Below, piece after piece: positions 1-5,518 of a DNA stretch of 5,817 bases. The notes beneath the pieces are model-generated. The model was given only the letters and a program-made list of their open reading frames with translations. It was not told where the DNA came from and did no database searches. The position numbers were made by a program, and so were the translations under genes. The first letter of the stretch is position 1. Each line of letters begins with the position of its first letter. Origin of the DNA: Chloroflexi bacterium RBG_16_72_14 (GTDB lineage Bacteria > Chloroflexota > Limnocylindria > Limnocylindrales > CSP1-4); contig MGOE01000126.1 of assembly GCA_001797035.1 (NCBI GenBank), positions 24,239 through 30,055 on the forward strand. Reading direction: 5' to 3'.

Positions 1-2572
1 CCGCGGCCTCGTACCGGCCACTCGTGGCATGGATGCTGCCGATGAGCCGCCAGGCCCTGGCCACTCCGGCGTCGTCGGCGCGACGCTCGAACAGCGCCGC
101 CGCCTCCGTCGCCTCGTCGAGCGCGCGCCCGGCGGCGCCGGGCTCGAGCTCCTCGGCGTAGAGCGCGATCCCCAGCCGGCCCAGCCGCGCACGCGCCCGC
201 AGCCGCTCGTCGCCGATCGCCTCGGCGCCGGCGATCGCCGCCTCCAGCACGGCCGTCGCCTCGGCGAAGTCGCCGGCCTCGAGCAGGACCTCGCCGAGCT
301 CCGCCTGGTTCTCGATGCGGACAGGATCGCTCGGGTCCAGGAGCGCCACGGTCCGTCGCAGGAGCGACGCCGCCGCGGGGAGGTCGCCGCGCGCGAACGC
401 GCGCCGCCCCGCGTTGCCGAGCTTGGCCGCGGCCCGTGCGGCGAGCGTGCGCCCCTCGGCGTCCAGCGGGCCGAGCTCCGTCCGGTAGCGGTACGCCTGT
501 TCCAGGTGGTAGCCGAGGATCTCCTCGAACTCCTCCTCCCGACCGCGCTCGCGGTTGACCCGCTCGGCCCAGGTCACGAATCGCTCGTGCAACTGGGCGC
601 GGGCACGCTTGAGCAGGCTGCCGTAGGTCGCGTCCCGGATGAGCAGGTTCCGGAAGCGGTAGGCGACGTCCTCCGACTCGATCGTGCCCTCGCGCTGGAG
701 CAGCTGCTTGCGGTCCAGCGCGGACAGGTTGGCGGGTACGAGCGGGCGCACCGGCTCCGGCACCAGCTCGGCCACGGCGGGCTGTGCGAACACGAGCCCG
801 ATGACCGAGGCAGGTTCGATCGTCGCCCGCTCCTCGCGCGACAGGTCGTCGAGCCGCGCGGCCAGCAGCGCCTGGATCGTCGGCGGGACGGCCAGGGTGG
901 CGACGTCGCCCACGGGCTGCCAGCCGGCCTCGGTCCGGCGGATGTGCCCCTTGTCCACGAGCATCGAGACGAGCTGCTCGGTGAACAGCGGATTGCCCTC
1001 GGTCGCCGACACGATGCGCGACCGCACGCCCGCCTCCACCGACGTGCCCAGCAGGCCCTCCACCAGGCGCTCCGCGTCGGCGTCCGCGAGAGCCGTGAGC
1101 TGCAGCCGCGACATGCGGTCCGCGGTGCTCCAGTCCGCCCGCTTCTCGAGCAGCGGCAGGCGGGCGGCGCACAGGATCAGGACCGATGGAGGGCCGGGCA
1201 GCGTCTCGACGAGGTGCTCCAGCAGCTCGAGGAACGTCGGCTCGGCGTAGTGGATATCCTCGAACAGCACCAGCACGGGACGCGTCGCGGCCAGCACCTC
1301 GAGCAGCTTGCGCGCGGCCCAGAAGATCTCCGCGACCGGGTAGCGTGACGCGGACAGGCCGATGACCGACGACAGGCGGTCCAGGATCTGGTCGGCCTCG
1401 GGGCTCCCCGCCAGCAGGTCCGCGATGCGGCCGCGCGCGACGTCCGGCACGTCGTCGGCGGCGATCCGTGCGGCGTCGCGCACGACCTCGACGATCGGCC
1501 AGAACGTGATCCCGTCGCCATACGGGAGGCAGCGTCCATGGACGACCGTCGCTTCGCTCGCGACCTCGTCGTGCATGTCGTCCAGCAGCCGGCTCTTGCC
1601 CACGCCGGCCTCGCCGACCAGGGTGACCAGCCGGCCGCCACCCTCGGCGACAACTGCCCGGAACGCGGCGCGGATCTCCGCCATCTCCCCGGTCCGCCCG
1701 ATGAGGGGTGCCCGGCGGGCCAGGTGGGCACCCTCGACGGTGGCGTCACGAACCGCCAGCAGGCGATAGGCCGGCACGCGCTCGGCCTTGCCCTTGAGCT
1801 CCAGCGGCTCCACGGGCTCGACGTCCACGTGGGCCCGGACGAGGTCGTAGGTGGTCTCGCCGATGAGGATCTCATTGGCGGGAGCCGCCTGCTCCAGGCG
1901 GGCCGCGACGTTGACCGTGTCGCCTGTCGCGAGCTGCTGGTTGGCGGACGGGTCGATGTTGGCGACGACCTCGCCGGTGTTTACGCCGGTCCGGTTGGCC
2001 AGCTCCACGCCGTAGAACGGCAGGAACTGCGCGTTGAGCCGGCTCAGCTCCTGCTGCATGCCGTGGGCGGCGCGCACCGCCCGCAGTGCGTCGTCCTCGT
2101 GGGCCTTGGGGATCCCGAACACGGCCATGATCGCGTCGCCGATGTACTTCTCGATCGTGCCGCCGTGGCGCTCGATCTGGGCGGCCATCGCCGTGAAGTA
2201 CGTCCGCTTGATCTCGGACATGGCCTCCTGGTCGATCTGCTCCGTGAGCGCGGTCGAGCCCTTGAGGTCCACGAAGATGAACGTGGCCGGCTTGCGGACC
2301 TCGGCGGAGGGCAGGATCGCCGGCGGCGCGACCGGCGCGGCGCCGCCGGACGATGCGGGTGCGGCGCCGCCGGGCGGCGCGGGCGCCGAGGCGGCCCCAC
2401 CCGCGAGCGGCGTGCCGCAGAACCCGCACAACCGGAACTTGCCCGGGTTCTCCTCGCCGCAGGACGGGCAGCTGATCGTCTCCGGCGGCGCCAGCGAGGT
2501 GCCGCAGAAGCCGCACAGGCGGAACCTCGAGGGGTTCTCCTCTCCGCAGCTCGGGCAGCGCACCGTGTCCAT
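1..2572 (-). CDS. Class III adenylate/guanylate cyclase with tandem zinc ribbons, AAA ATPase and TPR-like region (partial, 3' end outside window)
   Basis: An uninterrupted frame of 857 codons begins at ATG 2572-2570 and leaves the window at base 1 without a stop. Seen in order: two four-Cys zinc ribbons (C6/C9/C20/C23 and C35/C38/C49/C52), a Gly/Ala/Pro linker (about 57-88), a class III cyclase domain (about 94-272), an AAA/STAND-like ATPase domain from about 290 with Walker A GEAGVGKS (320-327) and Walker B VLVLFEDIH (433-441), then Ala/Leu-rich helical TPR-like repeats from about 705. Cyclase residues that look intact are metal-binding D102 (FVDLKGST) and D146 (YIGDAIMAVFG), K142 at the base-selecting Lys position, and N221/R225 (NVAARLE) for the transition state. 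Known for the family: such proteins are soluble and turn ATP into cAMP under control of the ATPase/TPR part. The activating signal is unknown, and cAMP versus cGMP cannot be settled. The start is supported by an upstream -10-like TAGACT and the absence of a Shine-Dalgarno sequence. The neighbouring transporter carries a cyclic-nucleotide-binding domain. Confidence 0.93.
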   Translation of the reverse strand, partial: MDTVRCPSCGEENPSRFRLCGFCGTSLAPPETISCPSCGEENPGKFRLCGFCGTPLAGGAASAPAPPGGAAPASSGGAAPVAPPAILPSAEVRKPATFIFVDLKGSTALTEQIDQEAMSEIKRTYFTAMAAQIERHGGTIEKYIGDAIMAVFGIPKAHEDDALRAVRAAHGMQQELSRLNAQFLPFYGVELANRTGVNTGEVVANIDPSANQQLATGDTVNVAARLEQAAPANEILIGETTYDLVRAHVDVEPVEPLELKGKAERVPAYRLLAVRDATVEGAHLARRAPLIGRTGEMAEIRAAFRAVVAEGGGRLVTLVGEAGVGKSRLLDDMHDEVASEATVVHGRCLPYGDGITFWPIVEVVRDAARIAADDVPDVARGRIADLLAGSPEADQILDRLSSVIGLSASRYPVAEIFWAARKLLEVLAATRPVLVLFEDIHYAEPTFLELLEHLVETLPGPPSVLILCAARLPLLEKRADWSTADRMSRLQLTALADADAERLVEGLLGTSVEAGVRSRIVSATEGNPLFTEQLVSMLVDKGHIRRTEAGWQPVGDVATLAVPPTIQALLAARLDDLSREERATIEPASVIGLVFAQPAVAELVPEPVRPLVPANLSALDRKQLLQREGTIESEDVAYRFRNLLIRDATYGSLLKRARAQLHERFVTWAERVNRERGREEEFEEILGYHLEQAYRYRTELGPLDAEGRTLAARAAAKLGNAGRRAFARGDLPAAASLLRRTVALLDPSDPVRIENQAELGEVLLEAGDFAEATAVLEAAIAGAEAIGDERLRARARLGRLGIALYAEELEPGAAGRALDEATEAAALFERRADDAGVARAWRLIGSIHATSGRYEAA
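2417..2557 (-). repeat. Tandem duplication encoding two zinc ribbons
   Basis: The first ribbon (2504-2557, residues 6-23) and second ribbon (2417-2470, residues 35-52) have the same plan, CPSCGEENP then (S/G)(R/K)FRLCGFCGT, with a repeat period of 29 codons (87 bp). The DNA copies are also closely similar, differing mainly at third positions, which suggests internal duplication. Single or double ribbons at the N-terminus are common in this cyclase type. Their partner here is unknown. Confidence 0.85.
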
Positions 2573-2580
2573 GGCTGGTG

Positions 2581-2586
2581 AGTCTA
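2581..2586 (-). promoter_or_regulatory. Candidate -10 element of a near-leaderless cyclase promoter
   Basis: On the minus strand TAGACT (fits TANNNT) ends 8 nt before the cyclase ATG, which would put the transcription start within about 0-3 nt of the start codon. No Shine-Dalgarno sequence lies between them (CACCAGCC). No clear -35 box is seen at 16-18 nt; TTGGAC at 2595-2600 is too close. Leaderless genes with this spacing are common in actinobacteria. It would let the cyclase be transcribed separately from the transporter upstream. Confidence 0.45.
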
Positions 2587-2634
2587 GGGCCGCGGTCCAA
2601 TGACCACGCCGGGCGATGCCGCCGCGACGACCCG

Positions 2635-4455
2635 TCAGCCCTGCTCGTACGCCTTGGGGAGCGCCTCGACCGTGGGGGCCCTGGTCTTGAGCTCGCGGAG
2701 CGCGGAGCGGTCCATCGTCGCGAAGCGCGGCAGGTCGGGCCGGTTGGTCCGGAGCAGCCGTTCGGTCAGCGTCGAAAGCAGCAGGCTGTTGACCTCCGGG
2801 ACATCCATCACCCCGCGCAGCGCCGCGGCCGGCACCTCGAGCAGCCGGCTCGGCTGGGTGACCACCACGTCGGCGGTGCGCGGGCTGCCGGTGAGCGCCG
2901 CGATCTCGCCGAAGAAGTCGCCGGCGGCCATCGTGGACAGGCCGCGGTAGCCGCCCTCGGGATCCGGGATGCCGGCGGCCGCCTCACCCTCGAGGATGAA
3001 GTACGCGGCCGCTGCCTGATCTCCGTGGGTCACCACGCGGGCGCCCTCCGGGACGTCGCGGACCAGGGCGTCGCGCATGAACGCTGCGCGCTGGGTGTCG
3101 TTGAGGCGGCTGAACGTCGCGAGCCGTCCGACCAGCCGGTCGAAGTCCGCGAGCGTGGCGGGCCGCACGGCGGCCTCGACGACGGCGGGTGCGGCGCGCA
3201 GCGCGGCCAGGCCCCGGCGCCACTCGGCGGCCGGCCGGCCGATGCCAGGCGCGACCAGCGCCGCCAGCGCCGTGGCCACGAGGATCACCGACGCGACGAT
3301 CAGGAGGCCACGGACCGGCAGGATGTCGGCCAGACCGGCGCCCGCCATGCCCAGCAGGAAGATCACGTCGCGCATCACGAACAGGGCGGAGAACACGCGG
3401 CCGCGCAGCTCGCGCGGGGTGTTGCGCTGGAGCAGGGTCTGGCGCGCGACCGACGAGGGCGAGTTGAAGAAGCCGCTGACGATCACCCACAGGATGGCGA
3501 TCCAGATCGCGGGCGACAGCCCGTAGAAGATGCCCGCGACGCCCATGCCCATCAGGCCCACGAATACCCACAGTCCGGTGGGCAGGCGGTCGCTGAAGCG
3601 CGCCATGAACAGGCTGCCGGCGACGAACCCGACCGAGGTCAGGCCCTCCTGGAGGCCGTACTCGAACTCCGAGGCGCGGAGGACCGTGATCGACATCGGC
3701 AGCAGGAGGACGTTCCACAGGCCGAACGCGAAGAACGTGGGCGCGCCGATCAGGAACAGCGAGCGCAGCATCGGCGTGTCGAAGATGGTCCGGATGCCGG
3801 TCCTGAGGTTGTCGATGACCACGCCGACCGACGTGTCCTCCTGGACCTCGATCCTGGACCGCACCTTGAGGGCCCAGATGCAGGCGGCCGAGACGAGGAA
3901 GGTGAGCGAGTCGATCCAGAACGCCCAGTTGATGTCGAACGCGGAGGCCAGCAGCCCGGCGCCCGCGAAGCCGATGGCCGTGGACCCGAAGGACGCGATC
4001 GACAGGAACGCGTTGGCGGCCGTCAGCTCCTCGTCGCTCGCGATCTCGGGGATCAGGCTCTCGTACGCAGGGTCGAAGAACTGCTTGACGCCGGCGTTGA
4101 CGAGGATCGCGACGAACAGGAGCGCGACGTCGACGCCGATCAGGAACGGGATGACCGCGACGATCACCGCCTGGGCGAGGTTGCTGGCCAGCATCACGGA
4201 GCGGCGGTCGTAGCGGTCCACGAACACGCCGGCGATCAGGCCCACGACGAGGCTCGGCACCGCGGTCGCCATCAGCGTGACGCCCACCAGGAACGCGGAA
4301 CCGGTCTTCTCGTACACGTAGATGCCGGCGGCAAGGTCCGTGAGCGACGAGCCGGCGGTGGACACGAGCTGGGCGATCCACATCAGCACGAAGTCGCGCC
4401 TGCGGAACACTGCGGTCGGCGAGATCTTCCGGCCGACCTCGACGGCCCCGCTCAC
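2635..4455 (-). CDS. MFS transporter (MFS_3/EntS-like) fused to a C-terminal cyclic-nucleotide-binding domain
   Basis: This is a 606-residue inner-membrane protein, taking GTG 4455-4453 as start. Residues about 20-415 are a run of hydrophobic segments typical of a 12-helix MFS carrier, with the cytoplasmic loop 2-3 motif A at 76-85 (G76, D80-R81, R84-R85). The half after SPSSVARQTLLQRN followed by LRGRVFSA resembles the MFS_3/EntS-type exporters. Residues about 455-560 form a CRP-like cyclic-nucleotide domain with phosphate-binding cassette FFGEIAALTGSPRTA: E517 and R526-T527 match the Glu and Arg-Ser/Thr that contact ribose and phosphate, so binding looks competent. There is no DNA-binding helix-turn-helix after it. 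Known: MFS-CNB fusions occur in actinobacteria, but substrates are mostly undefined. Inferred: cAMP or cGMP, perhaps from the adjacent cyclase, gates transport. The substrate cannot be told. Upstream in-frame starts (GTG 4491, GTG 4512, ATG 4731) only add polar, non-membrane sequence; GTG 4455 has GGGA 8 nt upstream. Confidence 0.92.
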   Translation of the reverse strand: MSGAVEVGRKISPTAVFRRRDFVLMWIAQLVSTAGSSLTDLAAGIYVYEKTGSAFLVGVTLMATAVPSLVVGLIAGVFVDRYDRRSVMLASNLAQAVIVAVIPFLIGVDVALLFVAILVNAGVKQFFDPAYESLIPEIASDEELTAANAFLSIASFGSTAIGFAGAGLLASAFDINWAFWIDSLTFLVSAACIWALKVRSRIEVQEDTSVGVVIDNLRTGIRTIFDTPMLRSLFLIGAPTFFAFGLWNVLLLPMSITVLRASEFEYGLQEGLTSVGFVAGSLFMARFSDRLPTGLWVFVGLMGMGVAGIFYGLSPAIWIAILWVIVSGFFNSPSSVARQTLLQRNTPRELRGRVFSALFVMRDVIFLLGMAGAGLADILPVRGLLIVASVILVATALAALVAPGIGRPAAEWRRGLAALRAAPAVVEAAVRPATLADFDRLVGRLATFSRLNDTQRAAFMRDALVRDVPEGARVVTHGDQAAAAYFILEGEAAAGIPDPEGGYRGLSTMAAGDFFGEIAALTGSPRTADVVVTQPSRLLEVPAAALRGVMDVPEVNSLLLSTLTERLLRTNRPDLPRFATMDRSALRELKTRAPTVEALPKAYEQG

Positions 4456-4499
4456 GCCGCCGTTCCCATCGTGGTCCCTGCCACCGTCCACCGCCGCAT
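4452..4499 (-). CDS. Possible 15-codon upstream ORF overlapping the transporter start
   Basis: ATG 4499-4497 begins MRRWTVAGTTMGTAA and stops at TGA 4454-4452. The stop shares bases with the transporter start as GTGA (GTG 4455-4453), the classic layout for translational coupling. It is preceded by the best Shine-Dalgarno sequence in this gap, GGAGGG at 4505-4510, with 6 nt between GGAGG and ATG. That strong SD is poorly placed for any in-frame transporter start. It is too short to be recognised as a protein and may be coincidence. Confidence 0.35.
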   Translation of the reverse strand: MRRWTVAGTTMGTAA

Positions 4500-4504
4500 C
4501 CCGA

Positions 4505-4510
4505 CCCTCC
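4505..4510 (-). promoter_or_regulatory. Shine-Dalgarno GGAGGG of the upstream ORF
   Basis: On the minus strand GGAGGG lies just before ATG 4499. It is 13 nt from in-frame GTG 4491 and about 49 nt from GTG 4455, so it best serves the small upstream ORF. The transporter would then rely on coupling or on the weaker GGGA at 4464-4467. Confidence 0.4.
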
Positions 4511-4512
4511 AC

Positions 4513-4561
4513 CGTCCCGGAACAGCGCGCGTCGGCAGGATCGTGGGCGCGATCCGGGACG
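4513..4561 (-). promoter_or_regulatory. Inverted repeats in the transporter 5' leader
   Basis: A perfect 8-bp inverted repeat (4513-4520 CGTCCCGG with 4554-4561 CCGGGACG) encloses 33 nt and ends 2 nt before the GGAGGG ribosome site on the minus strand. A second perfect 6-bp pair (4538-4543 GGATCG with 4550-4555 CGATCC, 6-nt loop) overlaps its base, so the two compete at 4554-4555. It could be an mRNA hairpin controlling translation, an operator, or chance in GC-rich DNA. There is no T-tract, so it is not an intrinsic terminator for the alkyltransferase. Confidence 0.3.
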
Positions 4562-4575
4562 CGTGACTGGCGCGA

Positions 4576-4581
4576 AGTGTA
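4576..4581 (-). promoter_or_regulatory. Candidate -10 element for the transporter
   Basis: TACACT on the minus strand fits TANNNT and is the only such hexamer I noticed in the 139-bp gap between the alkyltransferase stop and the transporter start. A start near 4569 would give a leader of about 115 nt containing the hairpin and the small upstream ORF. There is no convincing -35 box. Read-through from the alkyltransferase is the alternative. Confidence 0.3.
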
Positions 4582-4594
4582 CGGCCCGCGCCGC

Positions 4595-5251
4595 TCAGGA
4601 TTCGGGTCTCGCCACTGGGAGGAACGGTGATCGACGAGGCGTTTGCCCGGCAGGCCCTGGTGTCGGCTGTGCGACACGCCGGCGTGCCACGACGACCCCC
4701 TCGAGCACGAGCAGATCATGCTTGAGGTCAAGGGCGGCCTCCTCGCCGCCCCACGCCGCCACGCCGTAGCCGCCGAGCGTCCCGTCGCCCGCGATCACCC
4801 GGTGGCAGGGGATCAGCAGCCCGACCGGGTTGCGCCCGACGGCCCCGCCCACCGCCCGGGCCGCCCCCGTCCGCCCGATCCGCCGCGCCATCTCGCCGTA
4901 GCTCGCCACCCGGCCACGCGGGATCGCGTGGACCGCCTCGAGGACCAGCCGATCCCAGGCAGACCGGTCGGCGATGTCCACCGGCAGCGCGTCGACCGGC
5001 GGCGCCTCGCCCGCGAGCATCGCCTCCACGAGGTCCCGGGCCAGACCCGCCAGGTCGCGCGCCGGGCCGGGCGGCGCGTCCTCGAGCGCGACGAGCTCGC
5101 CCAGCCCGCGCCGGCCGATCCCGGCCTCGAACGCGTCCGCGGGTGTCAGCAGCGACACCGCCAGCACGCCCCTGGGTCCGGCCGCGACGCGCGCCGGGCC
5201 CCACGGGCTGTCGGCGACGGCGGTGACGATGCGCTCGCGAACCGGGGGCAC
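4595..5251 (-). CDS. ogt: Methylated-DNA--[protein]-cysteine S-methyltransferase (O6-alkylguanine-DNA alkyltransferase)
   Basis: This 218-residue cytoplasmic repair protein moves the alkyl group from O6-alkylguanine (and O4-alkylthymine) irreversibly to its own cysteine. Active site IPCHRVIAGDGTLGGYG places the acceptor at C149 (codon 4805-4807). Other family landmarks are Y118 in the helix-turn-helix IPRGRVASYGEMARRIG, the arginine finger R132 (ARAVGGAVG), N141 in the Asn hinge (GRNP), and E184 near the end of the catalytic domain. Residues about 8-90 form the variable N-terminal domain. There is no Ada-type zinc/AraC region, so it is the constitutive Ogt type. A 33-residue basic, Pro-rich tail (186-218) follows the usual end of the family. 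The start is GTG 5251; it has no good Shine-Dalgarno and may be leaderless. It is divergent from the DapB-like gene, sharing the region 5252-5299. The transporter follows after 139 bp on the same strand, so co-transcription is possible but unproven. Confidence 0.95.
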   Translation of the reverse strand: MPPVRERIVTAVADSPWGPARVAAGPRGVLAVSLLTPADAFEAGIGRRGLGELVALEDAPPGPARDLAGLARDLVEAMLAGEAPPVDALPVDIADRSAWDRLVLEAVHAIPRGRVASYGEMARRIGRTGAARAVGGAVGRNPVGLLIPCHRVIAGDGTLGGYGVAAWGGEEAALDLKHDLLVLEGVVVARRRVAQPTPGPAGQTPRRSPFLPVARPES

Positions 5252-5261
5252 GGATCAATGG

Positions 5262-5290
5262 TTGCACGGTCGCCGACGATCCGGCACACT
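5262..5290 (+). promoter_or_regulatory. Candidate promoter for the leader ORF and DapB-like gene
   Basis: TTGCAC (5262-5267) and CACACT (5285-5290) are 17 nt apart; each matches its consensus at only three of six bases. The predicted start falls near 5297, at most a few nt before ATG 5300, which would make the leader ORF almost leaderless. This also fits its missing Shine-Dalgarno sequence. The divergent alkyltransferase promoter must lie in the same stretch, where I see no good box. Confidence 0.35.
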
Positions 5291-5299
5291 GCGCGAGCC

Positions 5300-5380
5300 A
5301 TGTCGCACCGTTTCGTCAGCTTCGACGCGAAGAAGAAGCTCTGGCGGCCCAGCCGGGAGGCTCGGGTCCTGGGGCTCTGA
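5300..5380 (+). CDS. Putative 26-residue leader peptide with a Lys-Lys-Lys run
   Basis: ATG 5300 to TGA 5378-5380 encodes 26 residues starting MSHRFVSFDAKKKLW. Codons 11-13 (5330-5338) are AAG AAG AAG, and four further residues are Arg. I do not recognise it as a known small protein. Its position, directly upstream of a gene of the lysine-pathway family, and the alternative helices that begin inside its codons 19-22, fit an attenuator leader peptide whose translation senses lysyl-tRNA. The start has no Shine-Dalgarno and may be leaderless from the promoter just upstream. It could instead be a chance ORF: three Lys codons are few, and basic short ORFs arise easily here. Confidence 0.4.
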   Translation: MSHRFVSFDAKKKLWRPSREARVLGL

Positions 5381-5431
5381 CGCCGCGCGAGCGACGACAC
5401 CGAGGAGCCTCCGGGACCGGAGGCGCCGAGG

Positions 5432-5462
5432 GGCCGCGGACACCACGATCGGTGCCGCGGCC
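5432..5462 (+). terminator. Strong hairpin with a weak T-run; possible terminator or structural core of the leader
   Basis: GGCCGCGG (5432-5439) and CACC (5441-5444) pair with GGTG (5451-5454) and CCGCGGCC (5455-5462): 12 base pairs with one bulged A (5440) and a 6-nt loop. It is followed by TTTGTGATT, only three T in a row, so intrinsic termination would be weak. It does not conflict with the 3:4 pairing that surrounds it and may simply be its inner stem. Confidence 0.35.
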
Positions 5463-5500
5463 TTTGTGATTCCTCGGACCTCCGAACCCGGGCTCCACCC

Positions 5501-5508
5501 GAGGAAGG
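5501..5508 (+). promoter_or_regulatory. Shine-Dalgarno sequence of the DapB-like gene, within an inverted repeat
   Basis: GAGGAAGG ends 10 nt before ATG 5519, slightly long but the only strong ribosome site. Bases 5501-5506 also belong to the perfect 8-bp repeat with 5470-5477, so the site can be hidden by pairing. A second GAGG at 5515-5518 touches the start codon and is too close to work. Confidence 0.6.
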
Positions 5509-5518
5509 ATGTTCGAGG

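Larger units (their letters stand above)
5356..5508 (+). promoter_or_regulatory. Candidate translational attenuator: chain of mutually exclusive helices ending in SD sequestration
   Basis: Five segments can pair in sequence. 1:2 is GGAGGCTC 5356-5363 with GAGCCTCC 5405-5412. 2:3 is GCCTCCG 5407-5413 with CGGAGGC 5418-5424 (tetraloop). 3:4 is CGGAGG 5418-5423 with CCTCCG 5479-5484 plus CCGAGG 5426-5431 with CCTCGG 5472-5477, enclosing a stable hairpin at 5432-5462. 4:5 is TTCCTCGG 5470-5477 with CCGAGGAA 5499-5506, covering the ribosome site GAGGAAGG. Each helix excludes the next. Segment 1 lies inside the leader ORF, past the Lys codons. A ribosome paused at Lys would leave segment 1 free (1:2, 3:4, SD open). 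One reaching the stop would cover it (2:3, 4:5, SD shut). The pairings are seen in the sequence; the regulatory logic is inferred. Confidence 0.4.

Noticed and set aside
29..1348. Long plus-strand open frame opposite the cyclase
   Set aside because: The minus-strand frame gives clear cyclase, Walker and TPR-type sequence throughout. The plus-strand product is Arg/Gln/Leu-rich low-complexity sequence typical of antisense frames in GC-rich genes.
2587..2634. Terminator between the transporter and the cyclase
   Set aside because: No GC-rich hairpin with a following T-run on the minus strand is visible in the 62-bp gap.
2578..4566. 662-codon plus-strand open frame opposite the transporter
   Set aside because: Its product is Arg/Asp/Gln/Gly-rich with no recognisable domain, and it lies exactly opposite a well-supported membrane protein; a GC-rich shadow frame.
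4456..4731. 92-residue N-terminal extension of the transporter from ATG 4731
   Set aside because: It would overlap the end of the alkyltransferase gene by more than 130 bp and adds polar sequence ahead of the first membrane segment; nothing supports it.
4643..5380. Long plus-strand open frame opposite the alkyltransferase
   Set aside because: Most of it is antisense to a certain gene and reads as Arg/Pro/His-rich noise. Only its last 26 codons, from ATG 5300, are kept as a possible leader peptide because they lie outside that gene.
5400..5518. T-box or known riboswitch
   Set aside because: GGTGCCGCGG looks a little like the T-box core GGTGGTACCGCGG, but the UGGN bulge and a Stem I specifier region are missing. 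I also could not match cobalamin, TPP, SAM, SAH, ZTP, lysine or c-di-AMP consensus sequences by eye.
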